DNA from: Plectrocnemia conspersa | Lineage: Eukaryota; Arthropoda; Insecta; Trichoptera; Polycentropodidae | Direction: 5' to 3' | Assembly (NCBI GenBank): GCA_009617715.1 | Contig: VTFK01000152.1 | Coordinates: 1,488,001 to 1,552,000, forward strand | Length of the DNA: 64,000 nt | Part shown: positions 47,506 through 59,549 of the stretch, in pieces | How positions within the stretch are numbered: position 1 is the first letter of the stretch | How the letters are laid out: every line of letters starts with the position of its first letter | Position numbers and translations under genes: made by a program | The notes under the pieces: generated by a model | What the model was told of the DNA's origin: nothing | The model's database searches: none | The model's input: only the letters and a program-made list of their open reading frames with translations

Positions 47506-48409
47506 TAATATTTTATTAAAGTTACGAATATTTTAAAAATACAGATTGAATAATGAATACATTATCATACATATTTGTTTTATTTTATAAAGATGCATTA
47601 AAAAAAATAATAATTGAATACTAAGTGTATCAATCTTTAGTACAATTTTAATTATACTTGCTGCCAAAAAGACTCGAAAATATACATATAACTATAATAT
47701 ATCATTTAAGACAATTTTTGTATTGCTTTAAAAGAAAAAAATATTACTTAACATTGATAAATCTACAGCTGCACAATAATAACTCTGAAATATTAGTAAT
47801 TTCTGCAATTTCGGCAATTATTATTTTTTTTCCATTATTTTGTTTGTTAAATTATGTTAAAAATATGTTTGTTAAAAAATATTATCTGCCATTGAAAAAA
47901 GTCCACAGCTGCACAATAATCATTTTGAAATATGAGTAATTTCTGGAATTTCGGAAATTATTTTTTTCCCATTTTTTTGTTTGTTTTGTGTGTTTATTAA
48001 TTGTTATGTTAATGGCTGTTAAAAACAACATAGAGATGATTAAATAAATTTTATAAATAATTATTATTATTTAGTCAAGCAGCTCAAGAATGTCTCTTTA
48101 GTAGTTATCGTTATTTAAATAGCACAGATTATTTTCATTACCGAACTGAAAATAAAACCCAGTAGAATTGTATTTATTGCGTTATTAAGGTGTTAAATAT
48201 TTTAGCTGAATTAATGAGCAGAAAATTCCATAGCATAGAGTTTATGAGGAGAGCAATATTAATTAAACGTGCAAATGAGATGAAAATATCGTATAGCTGA
48301 ACAACAGACTATATTCCAGGAATTATGTACATGTTTTAAAATGTTTTTCTTGGGATATGTATATAAAAAAAGACTAACGGGAAATTTGGTAGATTCGAAC
48401 CCTTTTTTT
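47506..48409. other. AT-rich spacer between the two inverted elements (left part)
   Basis: No gene. Contains the tandem duplication listed separately. The 93-codon ORF at 47658-47939 is AT-rich translation spanning it. Confidence 0.4.
47763..47975. repeat. Two-copy tandem duplication, about 138 bp apart
   Basis: ACAGCTGCACAATAAT, GAAATATTAGTAATTTCTG, CAATTTCGG and TTTGTTTGTT recur in the same order about 138 bp downstream (near 47903-47975) with small changes. Confidence 0.65.
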
Positions 48410-48640
48410 CCGAAGCTAATCTACGGGAACACGGTACTTTGAATAGCAGCGGCTCCATCGATCGTCAATCGACAAAGACCGGACCGGAAGTGGTTCGCAA
48501 ACCGCGGCTTTTCCCCCCTGGTGCGCGTCCGCTAATATATTTCAGATTTCCCCGAAGATCCGTAATCCTGGGCGCCCTTTTGGGTTCGCCGCCTTTGTCA
48601 GCGGATTATTTGTTGATTTTTCAGCAAACGGCCTACATAA
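48410..48640. other. GC-richer island, unassigned
   Basis: A 72-codon ORF (48439-48657) runs through it without a known domain. Words such as CGATCGTCAATCGAC and GGGCGCCC give it a CpG-rich character. Its boundaries with AT-rich DNA are sharp. Confidence 0.3.
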
Positions 48641-49734
48641 ATTATATATCCGAATGATGAAATGGATTTTTTTATACTAAAAAAAATGTATGCATACGTA
48701 AAAAGATCGATTAGGGATACGTAACGTTCGCTTTGATATGCTAAATAATACGCTATTTCGTCGAAAGTTTTCCCATGAATACAAAGTAATACATAGTTTT
48801 AATTTTTTTTCTATCAAGTAGTGATATTTTCTGTTTGATTATTTTTTCTCATGAAGATTACGTTGATGTGAACGACCTGTCAATAATAACATAATACCGG
48901 TTTCGATTGATAAGCTCAGATCTATTATGTGGGCTTATCTGGTATTCTTTGAAATGGCAGCTGGTCTCGTATAATATAATACAAAGATCGTTTTGCAGTT
49001 TAGTCACAATATTTGCGTAAGAGTTGTTTGCATTTCATGCCACATGCACAGGACCGTACAAAAACTTTTTTATGTTAAATAAATAACATTATCAAAAAAA
49101 TGTATAATTATAAAAAAAAACCAAATCATTGCACATTAGTTAATTAATAGTAATGAGTTTATATATATATATTTTTAAAATCTTCTGAAGCCACCAAATA
49201 AATTAATTTGATGGTTTTTATGCATTGCTTTTAGGCGCACACTTTGAAGGTGAATTAATGAATGGTTTCCAAATTAATACTTATATTTATTAGACTTTCA
49301 TATAACAGCGCAAAAATATTACGTGTGTTTACCTTTAATAAACAACACACGGTACTTTATCTATAAAGTGTATAAATTAGCGGTAAATCTTAATCTATAA
49401 AAAATAATTTGAACAGCAATTTTACTTTTTGTATGTTTAACTTGCCGGATTAGCAAATAAAATAGTCAAGTCGAAATTAAAAATCAGTTAAGCATTTAAC
49501 AGTTAACATTTCAGTTAAGCAAAAATAAATTTAGCATACCATAATTGTTTTTCGTATTACAAATAAAATGCGTTGAATATTGACATCTTTGTATAGAAAG
49601 TCTAATAATATTTTTTATTGATATCGTAATTTATTCTTCAACTAAATTTTTTTAAATATTTTTATTATCATGATTTTACATAGACATAGTAAATTAATTA
49701 AAAAATATTGTTTTGTTAAATATGTTATTTCAGT
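48641..49734. other. AT-rich intergenic DNA
   Basis: Nothing recognised. Confidence 0.4.
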
Positions 49735-50320
49735 AAAATCATATCAGAATACATTTTCACCAGTAAATTTATATTTTTTCCAGTGAAAATATAATTTATC
49801 TGGCAGTTGCTAGTAAAATTATATGATTTTAAATTTGCCTTACGTAGTAATATATACATTTACATATTTATTTATATGCTATGTATAAACATTAAATGTG
49901 TATTTTTCAGTAAAAAGTTATTTTCTTTAGTTAAGTTCAAATACAGTTTCACTAGTAGCTATATATTTCTAATAGCGAAAATATAATTTAACTTATGGGC
50001 GCTAGTGAAATTATGTGCTACTTTATAATACATATGAAACTGAATTTGATAGTTGCGAAACGTCCATCTTCTGTTCAAACCCAAACCTATAGTTTTAGAA
50101 CTTCATTAGGTCAAGTCCAAAGTATTTCTCTCAGGGGCAAATATGCACAAAAAAAAGCACAAGACAGATGTCGCATCTCGCATATTGCCTTATAATTTGT
50201 CTGCACTTGTTTTAAAAATATGATAGCTATCCTTATCGATATTATTACGAACTTTTAATATGAGAGTATTGGTTAAAGTATATTCAAATCGAATTTTGGT
50301 TAATAGGAGGGCGCAAAAAC
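49735..50320 (-). repeat. ~700 bp dispersed repeat, copy C (reverse orientation)
   Basis: Read on the minus strand it matches copies A and B: TTTTTGCGCCCTCC, CAAAATTCGATTTGAATA, GGTTTGAACAGAAGATGGAC, TTTCGCAACTATCAAATT, TTTCACTAGCGCCCATAAGT, then CACTGG and ATTCTGATATGATTTTACTG at its far end near 49735. The left part (high coordinates) abuts the piggyBac-like fragment. Confidence 0.65.
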
Positions 50321-50439
50321 TTTTTGCAAAAAATTTTTCAGTTGAATGGCGCAAAAACTTTTCGGAAATTGAAAAAAAAATTAAGAAAAAACGCAAAAAA
50401 TTTTTCGCGATTTTCCATTTTTCAAAAAAATTTTCAGTT

Positions 50440-50532
50440 GACCAAGTATTTTATATTTTTTTAAAAATAAGATGTAGACGCGTGAAGAGAAATAACTGGT
50501 GACTCACTAAAAAGTCGCTGGCGTTTAAAGGG
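50440..50532 (-). mobile_element. Truncated copy of the piggyBac-like MITE
   Basis: Read on the minus strand: CCCTTTAAACGCCAGCGAC, then TTTAGTGAGTCACCAG, CTTCACGCGTC and ATAAAATACTTG. This follows the first ~95 bp of the 12949-13155 element. It is flanked by TTAT rather than TTAA on the outer side; the other end is missing. Confidence 0.7.
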
Positions 50533-50769
50533 TTATTCTGAATATTATTGTATTTTACGTCATTTTTTCTATGTATACCTCTTGCAACTCACTGTTGTAA
50601 AAGCTAGAAAAGGACATACGATTGAAAATTATTGGAAAAGGAAACTAATGCTGTCATTTGACTCACAGTCGTGCCTCCAATACAACTATCATAATAATTG
50701 TGTGTATATTTTTACCCGTGGGCGCTTTTTGCGTTCTATTTATTTTAACGGATTAAAGCTTTCAACAGC

Positions 50770-51260
50770 CAATTAACGCGTCTGAATCCGGCCCTGTTGT
50801 CGCCACTCGGGCGTGTTTATCGTCGCGTCGGACGAATGCATGTTTGCAAATATTGAGCCACGTCCGACCTTTGAAAACTAGGTATCGCAACGTACGTGAT
50901 CTTGTCTCGTTGACCCGACAACTTTTGACCCTCGTCATCCCCCGTTCATTAACGGCTACCCCAGTTAAATTGGAACGAGTCGGTTAAGTAAGACCCGAGT
51001 CACTCGAGCCGGCTCGGTCATTCGATCACGTGTACGGATTTTTATTGTTCGTTAATTGGCCCCGGTTACTGTTTCGAAACCTGTCCGTCCTGTGGGAGAG
51101 AGAGACCCACCGCCAAGTGTTTCGATGAAACTCTACACCCAACGACCAACTAACCGTTTGGTTTCGACGTAAACTTTTCTAAAATGCACATAATTTTAAT
51201 CGTTTCGACACCAGACTTGGTGTACCTTACACCGTGGGACGACATTCTTTACATGCGCAT
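50770..51260. other. GC-richer island with transcription-factor-like words
   Basis: About 490 bp with sharp edges and no convincing ORF. It contains TGTTTGCAAAT (forkhead/POU-like), ATCACGTGTAC (E-box CACGTG), GTTAATTGG (homeodomain-like) and repeated GAGTC/GACTC words. This combination fits a regulatory element, but such words are short and could occur by chance. Confidence 0.35.
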
Positions 51261-51509
51261 CTTCTTTCCTGCAGCTTCTTCTGTATTAGAGTAGAAAATT
51301 TAATAATACATGTAACTATTTTATGCACATTTTTAATAGCTAAATAGCAAAAAACTAAATTAAATAATTAATTTCCCACTGAAAAATTTTTTTTTTTTAA
51401 ATAAAATTAATTAGTCCGAAATTGAATTTATTTAAATAACAATTATACACAAATTAAGGCACTGCAGTAGTATTTTTATTGAAAGTATATAGAGTTTAGA
51501 TGTTTGTTA

Positions 51510-51625
51510 TTAAAACATGCGAGTGAACGGTGGACGATGCACCGGCGGCCGTTGTATTCCCGTCGGGATCCACCAAAATATGCTGTCCTTTGCCGTCGTC
51601 GCGTCTGTGTTACTACTTTGACTAA
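51510..51625. other. Small GC-rich patch
   Basis: About 110 bp (ACCGGCGGCCGTTGTATTCC, GCCGTCGTCGCGTC) in AT-rich DNA. No function assigned. Confidence 0.3.
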
Positions 51626-51759
51626 CAAATAGCTACTCATAGAACGATCTTGACTACTTGTAAATTACAAATAATCATTGATTATTTTTAGTTTGCTAAA
51701 ATCTTTCGTCGTACGAAAGTTTTACTTCATGTTTTGACTAAACTAATAAAAAATGGTTA

Positions 51760-52798
51760 TGCCTGCACTACACTTTCTGGAGTTGTCCGAACCAAAATTA
51801 CAACTGAAGTCAGCCGAGACCTACGACTTCGAGTAAGCGACCACACAGTCGCAAATTTCATATGCCGTCCGGACGGCGGCTTCTGTCACGCACAGCTGGC
51901 ATATTTGCGAGCGATCGAAAAATGTGCCAAATAATTGAAATTTTTAGATTGTCATATTATTCAAATTACGCTACTGATAATTATACACGTTTGTGTGGAC
52001 ACTCACCAATACAATATCAGTGAAAACTTTTCGGTCGTAAATATTCAATTTACGCAAAATATTTGTCGGCTTTTGCAAAATGCCATAAGGCATAAAAATG
52101 ATACTTCAGAATACGAACACCACATCTGTGACTATCCTAGAATTTGTCGCCATCGATTCTTAATTAGAATTCGTTATGGTGTGACATTTATATAAACCGA
52201 TCTAGAAAAATACATAAGGATATTCGAAACGATTTTTTTAACAAAATCAAGTACCACTAATTATTTTTTAATTATTTAATTTTATATGAAAAAAGTATAA
52301 TAACCATATCTGTTAGAAGAATATACTATCAAAAATATAATTAATCCCTTATGGTGCCCTAAAATATTCAAAGATGTCAGTAAGAGTCTGTTGAAGTCCT
52401 CGATAGGCATTGGTATTATAACTTGACCACGTGACCACGATGCAGCGCTTGACATGCGTGTTGACCATAGGACGCCTACGCTAGTTACTCGTTCTATCTC
52501 AGTTTGCGAAACACCATATCATTATCTCTCTCACTTCAATTAACACGAAAGAGAGCGAAAGGGGAAGTATCTCACCGCTCGCGCTAGAAAGAGCAGCTCC
52601 GACTTTGGATCCTTTGACTCCGGTCCTTTTGCCGACAATGTTCGGAAGCGCTCTAGCAGTTTACCTCCCGTTCTCGGTAACCTCGGACAACTTCCGAGAG
52701 ATTTTAGAGCGGACAGAAGCGAACTCGACCGAAGTAACCCACTATATTCTCCGACCTTGGTCAACCTTGGCCAAATTCCAGAGAGTGTAGTGCAGGTA
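51760..52798 (-). mobile_element. Harbinger-like non-autonomous element with TTA target duplication
   Basis: 1039 bp flanked by direct TTA (51757-51759 and 52799-52801). The left end is TGCCTGCACTACACTTTCTG and the right end in reverse complement is TACCTGCACTACACTCTCTG. A TWA target site suggests PIF/Harbinger. Open frames at 51734-51934 and 52540-52790 have no transposase motifs. The left copy (46655-47505) is the inverted partner, and the 176-bp MITE at 16006 is related at its ends. Relative to the left copy there is an insertion of about 70 bp around 52395-52490. Confidence 0.85.
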
Positions 52799-52801
52799 TT
52801 A

Positions 52802-53230
52802 CACTAGTATTTTTTGGGAATTAATGTCAAGTAAAACGTACGTTGTCAAAACTGCCAGTGGTTTTATGATAGCCAATGTTTTTATGTGCTGAAATATTTA
52901 TGTTGTCTTTGATATAGTTACGGTAATATTTTAAAGCTTCGTATATCACAATAAAAATTACGTTACAAGGTGGAAATAATTGATCTAGAAATTCATTGTT
53001 ACTTCAATAAATAGATTTTCCGATTTATATTTAATGCTGATTAAAGTTTTTTTTTTGATAGTAAACGAATGTATCTAGATAATTAAACTAAATGTTATTT
53101 TAATCAAAATAATGTATTACATATGTATGTAAATTAGCTTATATAATATAATAAAAATGAACTATCATATTATGGAAAAATAAAATATAAAACGTCACTT
53201 TGTGCGTGAGCGATATATTTCCAAAGAAAA
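52802..53230. other. AT-rich intergenic DNA
   Basis: Nothing recognised. Confidence 0.4.
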
Positions 53231-53292
53231 TCTGTTTTTAACGGGATTCGAATCCTAACTGTTATGCTAAAAATTTAACCGTGGGGTCGGGT
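53231..53292 (-). repeat. tRNA-like/SINE-head fragment
   Basis: The minus strand carries GGTTAAATTTTTAGCATAAC followed by AGTTAGGATTCGAATCCCG. These look like A-box- and B-box-type words at tRNA spacing. No acceptor stem or T-stem pairing of a functional tRNA was found, so a SINE head is more likely. Confidence 0.35.
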
Positions 53293-53560
53293 CATGCGAC
53301 ATTATAAACCCATAAATTCGTTTTATCGCCATGAATGTTGTCCCTACATAAAAACCCATCGCGCACGCGCAAATGTAGTGTCGTCGCGAATAAATTTTGT
53401 CGTCATTGTTGTCAGTCCAGAATTTATATTTTCCATAGAAAGTTTCCTGAAATTTTCTTCCATAAACACCGTCTAACGGCGCGCATCTTGTTAACACGCT
53501 CCGCGAAGTTATTCTTAACTAGCGGCACACGTGCCGAAATCACTAATATTTTTAACTTTG
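53293..53560. other. GC-richer island, unassigned
   Basis: ORFs of 60-97 codons overlap on both strands without known domains (53267-53717). Likely non-coding. Confidence 0.3.
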
Positions 53561-54000
53561 GTTCACGCACGTAGGTATGCATACAAATTCTATGAAATTT
53601 AACACCTCTAACTTCTGTGTTATCATAATAAATAAATAGAAACCTACGCGCGAACATATCATAATAAAACGCACTCTTTAAAAATAATACCGGTTGAATT
53701 ATGTAAGTGAGATCCATTGATATTTAGGCAAGTTAATAAATCAATTAAATAACTTGTTAATCATTACCGACAATCACCGCTTGCTTGGATATTTGAACGA
53801 TTAAACTTAACTAGACTTTTAGATTGGAATGTATTTTTTTTGTGTTTTAATGTGTTTCGATTATCAAATTTTAGAATGACGTATAGTCTAGGACTCATTT
53901 ATTCAATATATAATTAGCTATTTTAAACTACTTCTTTAGCTAAATTAAATGCTGGATGACCATGTGCAGCACTATATGAATTGTGTTTCATTAAATTAGT
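53561..54000. other. AT-rich intergenic DNA
   Basis: Nothing recognised. Confidence 0.4.
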
Positions 54001-54690
54001 TTATAACTATATTTATCTAATCAGACCACCCGCGCTGGTGCTCAGATTAAAAAGGAAAAATGTTAAAAGCGAAGACAGGTCAGTCGACTGACACTGTATG
54101 TGTTGTGCAATTCGATATCAGCTAATGTCATGTCGGTTTTGAGAGCTTTCCGATATCGCAAACTTCCTCTCTCTCCCTGGGTGTCTTCCGTATTAAGACA
54201 TCAAGTCTGAAATTAAATCGGCGACTTTACGACCGCAGTATAACTGGTCAAAATGGAGTCGGCGCATTAAACTTTTACCCGAGTGCTACACTACTACTTT
54301 ATCGCGATGTCCAAGAGGCGAATTTCCATTGTTCGAAACGCCGATTCGCGAGTCTGTCCGTGTGGGTGTCCCGGAGAAGAGATATTATATGTTACCGTCA
54401 ATGTCTGTAATACTGGTGTTCTTTACAATCTCAGTTAAATAATTAACCACTCCCAATATGATTGAATCAATTACAGACTTGATTTGGTCAGTCAGTCTAA
54501 TTTTCGTATCGTAATTTTCACGGTTGTTATTTGGGTTCCAACTTCCTACTCCTCGTGGTTCTCATCATGAGGTGAGTAGCTGGTCCAGATTAAATGGTTG
54601 AAGGAGAGTGGCTGATTTTTTCAGTCGAGTTGGACTGTTTATTCCAAGCTGGAAGCGAAGTGGTAGTTCTGAATGAAGCGTTGTAAGTAA
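54001..54690 (+). other. GC-richer island with splice-site-like signals
   Basis: Includes a 43-codon ORF (ATG at 54308, starts MSKRRISIVRN) and, further on, ATCATGAG/GTGAGT (donor at 54572), GATTTTTTCAG (acceptor before 54625) and GCGTT/GTAAGT (donor at 54683). The implied 58-nt exon has no frame continuous with the upstream ATG, so it would be untranslated or the signals are chance. No family recognised. Confidence 0.25.
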
Positions 54691-56680
54691 ATTTCTTTCA
54701 AAAGTGTATAAAAGTGATTTAGTATATCAATGTTTTTACATACATACCATTGAGTCAATAAGGGAAGCTCAATGTCCCTTCCGGTTCTCGATTATCTTGA
54801 CCAATATCGAAGTTTTGGGGCTTAACCAGACTCTTTGTTACTAACTTTTTGGGATATTTAAAAATGTTGCGACTTTTTACACCAGTTAGATGCCATAAAA
54901 AATATAATAAAAATTTATTGTACAATATTAAAGTCTGAGAGTCTATACTGTGGTCGTCTATGATTGCATCATTCTAAGTAGGTACCGTGATCGTTGTTGA
55001 CAGACTGATCACACCTATAAAAATCAATCCATTTCGTTTAAGCTACTTACATCGTATGGGCAACCGTCCGATAATACCAATAATACTCGATCTAAGGACA
55101 AGAGATCTGCCGATTTTTAATGGTTATTATTAAACTAAAATACTGCATTGTAAAATTTTTCACAATCTAATTCACCATTATCAGTTAAAAAAATGCTATG
55201 TGTAATCCGGCTTCAGTATAATGTAGATACTTTGAAACTGTAAAGGCATACTTGTTTCATTCTAATATTTTTTAAAATTTTATTACGAATATTTGAACAA
55301 TTATTTGAATATTCATATAGTTGAAAATTAGGCGAAAAATTTGATTAACCCTTTGAGCGGTATTGCCGTACATGTACGGCGGTCGAACTTCTACTGTTTT
55401 GAGGTACCCCAGATAGTTAAATATTTACATATATAAATGAAGAAGTAATAAATAAAAAACCTTGTATAATATTTTTTATAATTTTATTTAACGTAAATGA
55501 TTTTTATCTATAATAATACCAATAAATTAGTACCAGAGTGCGAAATAAATGAATATAATAAAAATATTTTATATTAATTTCATAAAAAATATAAAGAGCC
55601 TCTGAATTGATAAAAAAAATTATAAAAAATATGTAAAATACATAAATGAAATTTAATAATAGAAAAGTATTTAAATAAATTAATAAACATACTAATACAA
55701 AAAAATGATAAATGAAATCAAAGCAATTAAACGTTAGGAATTACTGATTTTTTTTCTATAATTTACTATAAATGCAATATAAAATAATAATAAATAAATA
55801 ACAATAAAAATAATTATAATTATAATATAAAACCCTTTTTGAAGCAAACGCTATTTACAGTCCACATACGTTGAGTGATTATTAAAAAATATGATTATTA
55901 TTATTATTTAAAAAAAATAGTATTTGCCCTAATTATAAAAAAAGTTGTGATTTTCAATGAGTTATCAATAAATATAGCTATAATATAATATTAAAAGTAC
56001 AAAAGATTAAGTTGAAAATGATTTTAAACCAATGTGATTCGTAATAAAAATATTTTATTAAGAGATACTGTTTTATTATTATTCTAATGTTTTAAAATAA
56101 TATATGTGTATAAAAAATATATTGAAATTACCAAAGGAGATAAAAATATATACATCGATTCCATAAATAAGTATTGAAGCATCATAGTTATTTTCCTGGA
56201 AAATATATAAATATAAGTAATTATTTATAAATATTTCAAGGAAGCTTTACGATCAAGAGGCATAAAATTGGAACTATGTATATTATTAAATACGGCTCTT
56301 CTTGAATTTTATTTCGATGGAAATATCGTAAAAATAAGAAGTAAACATGGCAGACAACCCATGATTTTATTCCTAGAAATATATACTTAAATGAACGGCT
56401 TCACTGCTGTTGTTAATACTGCTATGAATATTTTAATATTTAATATATCAAGCTTATACTATAAAAAATATTATTTAATACATGCATATATTTTACTTTT
56501 ATAAAATAGTATTTCTTATGTAAAAATAAGTATTGGATTTCTTGAAATTATATTTAACCCAAATATCATATGACTATTAACCGATTTCAATAAAACTTTG
56601 AGTGGTTTTCATTTCATCTTAATTCTGAAAAGCATTTTCTTAATTTTAAAATTAAAAAATATTATTGCTATTATTTTTAA
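54691..56680. other. AT-rich intergenic DNA with a solitary piggyBac-like end
   Basis: TTAACCCTTTGAGCGG near 55343 looks like a piggyBac-type terminus, and just inside it is the palindrome GCCGTACATGTACGGC. No matching second end was found. From 55430 to 56680 the DNA is extremely AT-rich with ATT microsatellite tracts (near 55890) and no gene. Confidence 0.4.
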
Positions 56681-57430
56681 TTCATTTTAAATATGTTCGC
56701 TTCGATGCTTGAAAATTTACATTGCATCTGAATTTTTCTTTAAAAATCGCTATAGAAAAGCTCGGAATTCCATAGTATAGCTGGATTATACCAATCGCCG
56801 GTAACAGATATACCTCTCCACGTTGTAGTTGTAAGAGACGTCTGCGAGGGAATAAATCAAACTTCAATACCATAACAGAAGTCGTCGCCGGGTTTATTTT
56901 CGTATCGTTATGTATTCCGCGCGAATTCGACGCCGTGGACCGTAATTGATACGGCGAACGGGAAAAATATATATGCATTCGAATATTTATAAAGAGCAGA
57001 CGCTTTATACCTAAGCCTAAAACCACCCAAAATCGTGGAGGTTTTATGCGCGAAAACATCCAACCATAAAGATATGGATAGTTTGTTCCTCAAATCTGTC
57101 GCTGATTTTATGTGCCGGCGAAAATTATTTATGGCGTCCTTTTTCAATGAAGCTTTTTTTCGAATATCGCATAGGAAGGTCTCGAAAAATTCTCGATTGA
57201 TATATGGCCGCTTTATACGTCGTGCTCTGTGATGTTGAAAATGATTTATAAAAAATGCTCGCGCTGCTGCCGAGAAAATAAAATCGCCAAACACATAAAA
57301 GAGGACTTTCACATCGAAACACCACTGACAAATATGCAATTTGTACGTTTGCATTAGTCGACTCCTGCGCTCGCCTGTAGTTGATTTTTGTCATTCCGCA
57401 AGTGTCTTGTCATCCGGAAATGTTGAATTT
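56681..57430. other. Long GC-richer island, unassigned
   Basis: About 750 bp with overlapping ORFs on both strands (125, 148 and 89 codons minus; 65 plus). They show no recognisable domain, and overlapping multi-frame ORFs argue against any one being real. It is one of the largest such islands in the window. Confidence 0.3.
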
Positions 57431-59234
57431 CTGACGCGGAGAAATAGAAGTTTGCCTGGATAGTCTCATTTCTTTGGTAGAATATGCAAGACTGATTTCA
57501 AGAATCGTGCTATTTTTTTTATAGTGAAAAAGAATTTTAGTAAATTTGTAAGTTCAATTTTTTAAGCGGTAATATATTTTAAACTAGCAGATATTTAGTT
57601 AAAATTTACTAAGACGAATATTAATTATTTACAATTAAACTTACAAATATACCAAGAGTGTTAAGAATGCTTTTATAAATTAAACATGCGTTGTTTGTCA
57701 ACAGCAAAGGAATTCGACCCATCGATTTTTTTTGCAGTAGAAAAACCCAAATTTAATTTAAAAATGTCGCATTATTCACGCAAACATTTTTTTATGATTG
57801 AAACACCACTTTCAATACGAACCACACTATCGATTCGAGTTAAACCGATAAGTTACGAACGAAGAACGTGCCACCCTACAAGTAAAGTATTCTGTATGTT
57901 GAGCGGATATATTCTTAGTCAATTTTTCAAACACTCTAAAAATATTATACAATATATATTTACATCTAAAATATTTAACTATATTTTTACGACTGATTAA
58001 AATAAGCTTGTACACATTTAACTCATTTAAAGCGCAACATTAAAAAAGTAAAACAAGTATTTTATACAAATTGCTTCAAAAATATGCTTTAATTAAATGA
58101 TCGTAATAGTAACATTTTTCTGTTAAAGTCAATTTTATCCTACAAGTATGTATTATAATATTTTTTTTAGACTATATCTAAAAATTATATATTCAATGTT
58201 TATAGAAAAATGCGCAATCTTTATTTTTAAATTAAACATAAGATTTAGAGACAATTAATTTGATTATTTAATTTGTAGTACATATGATTTTGCGTTAAAT
58301 ATACATATACGTATAAAAACAGTGGTTCTCGATTTTTCTTTTATAAATAATTAATTAAATCGTATGAATTAATTTACTTCAACATATTTATGGATATAAA
58401 AGATGTATATTTTTATGAAAAAAAATATTTCTGCTATAAATATGTCTGCTAAAAATATGCTATATTCATTAGTCAATTTAAAATGCGAAGTTTAAAAACA
58501 TAAAGTTATCATTTCATTTGTTCATCGCTCTTTATAAACCGTTATTATAAATAAATTAATTTCGTTTCATCTGTTTTTCAGTAAAAAAATATTTAACGAA
58601 TTGTTTATACGTAATTTTTAAACTGTGTTGTTTTGTGTTGTGATTAGTGATGTTTTTGGCGAAAATACAATCAAGTATGTATATAATTATAGTAAAGTTG
58701 TTTTAAAACACGATCCTTAAATTTAAAAATAAAATTGTTTGTCCCTAATCCCAATTTAAAGTTTTTAAATAAAAAAAAAAGATCGCGATCCCTTAGTAAA
58801 TTCTAAGAAATATTCTAGATAATGTTATGCAATTAAGGCGAACATTTTTGCCATGCCAAACTACTTCCATGATAATAATTAGGTATAAATCAGGTTGAAA
58901 TTAGTGTTTTTGAACGATACGGTGATGCTAGCGATCGTGCCTTTCAAAGTTATTAACAGTTTTGTTTTCACTTCGAAGTCACTTAGAAGATTAGGTTAAA
59001 CTGTAGGGTATTATGATTTTTAGCTGGACCAGGTTTGTCGTGTAGAAAGCGGCTGTTTCTTTGGTCTTCTTTCTGTCTGTTTTGGTCGCTATTTTGCGTG
59101 GCTCTGCTTGGTGTGAAGATTTTATCCGTAAGTGTTAATTTTCTCTATGCGTTTTTCGAGATAGGTGCTTTTGCTGATGCGACGATTTGGGGGTGAAGAT
59201 ATATTTATTAAAATAACGTTTTTGCGTAACCTTT
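57431..59234. other. AT-rich intergenic DNA
   Basis: The 104-codon ORF at 57686-58000 and its antisense have no known domain. Nothing else recognised. Confidence 0.4.
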
Positions 59235-59516
59235 GTTTAAAGCAGCGGTCGCTAACCTTTCGGACCTCACAGACCACTAAACTCAAAATTTTGTATCATG
59301 ATAAATATGAAATTGTAACTGTGTTTGCACTCAAGCTATTTAAAAAAAATAATTGATATCATTAATGATACAATGACCCCTATTTTGATTATAAATCATT
59401 ACAAATATATTCTAAAACATTTTATATTGTAGTGTTATTTTCGTTTATAATCGAATTTGTGCAACGATTTGAATCTATGTGTCAGGGATGTTTTTTTAAT
59501 GATACTACAACATTAA

Positions 59517-59539
59517 AGACGACTAGGATCTAGTCGTCT
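59517..59539. repeat. Short hairpin inside the hAT element
   Basis: AGACGACTAG (59517-59526) and CTAGTCGTCT (59530-59539), a perfect 10-bp inverted repeat with a 3-base loop. It lies near the junction between hAT-like sequence and the nested retroelement. Confidence 0.65.
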
Positions 59540-59549
59540 GTAATGTTGG

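Noticed and set aside
53231..53292. Functional tRNA gene on the minus strand
   Set aside because: A- and B-box-like words exist, but no acceptor, D or T stem can be paired properly. Kept only as a SINE-head-like fragment.
56682..57394. Overlapping ORFs of 125, 148 and 89 codons
   Set aside because: Three frames are open over the same DNA on the same strand and one on the other, none resembles a known protein, and no splice structure supports any of them.
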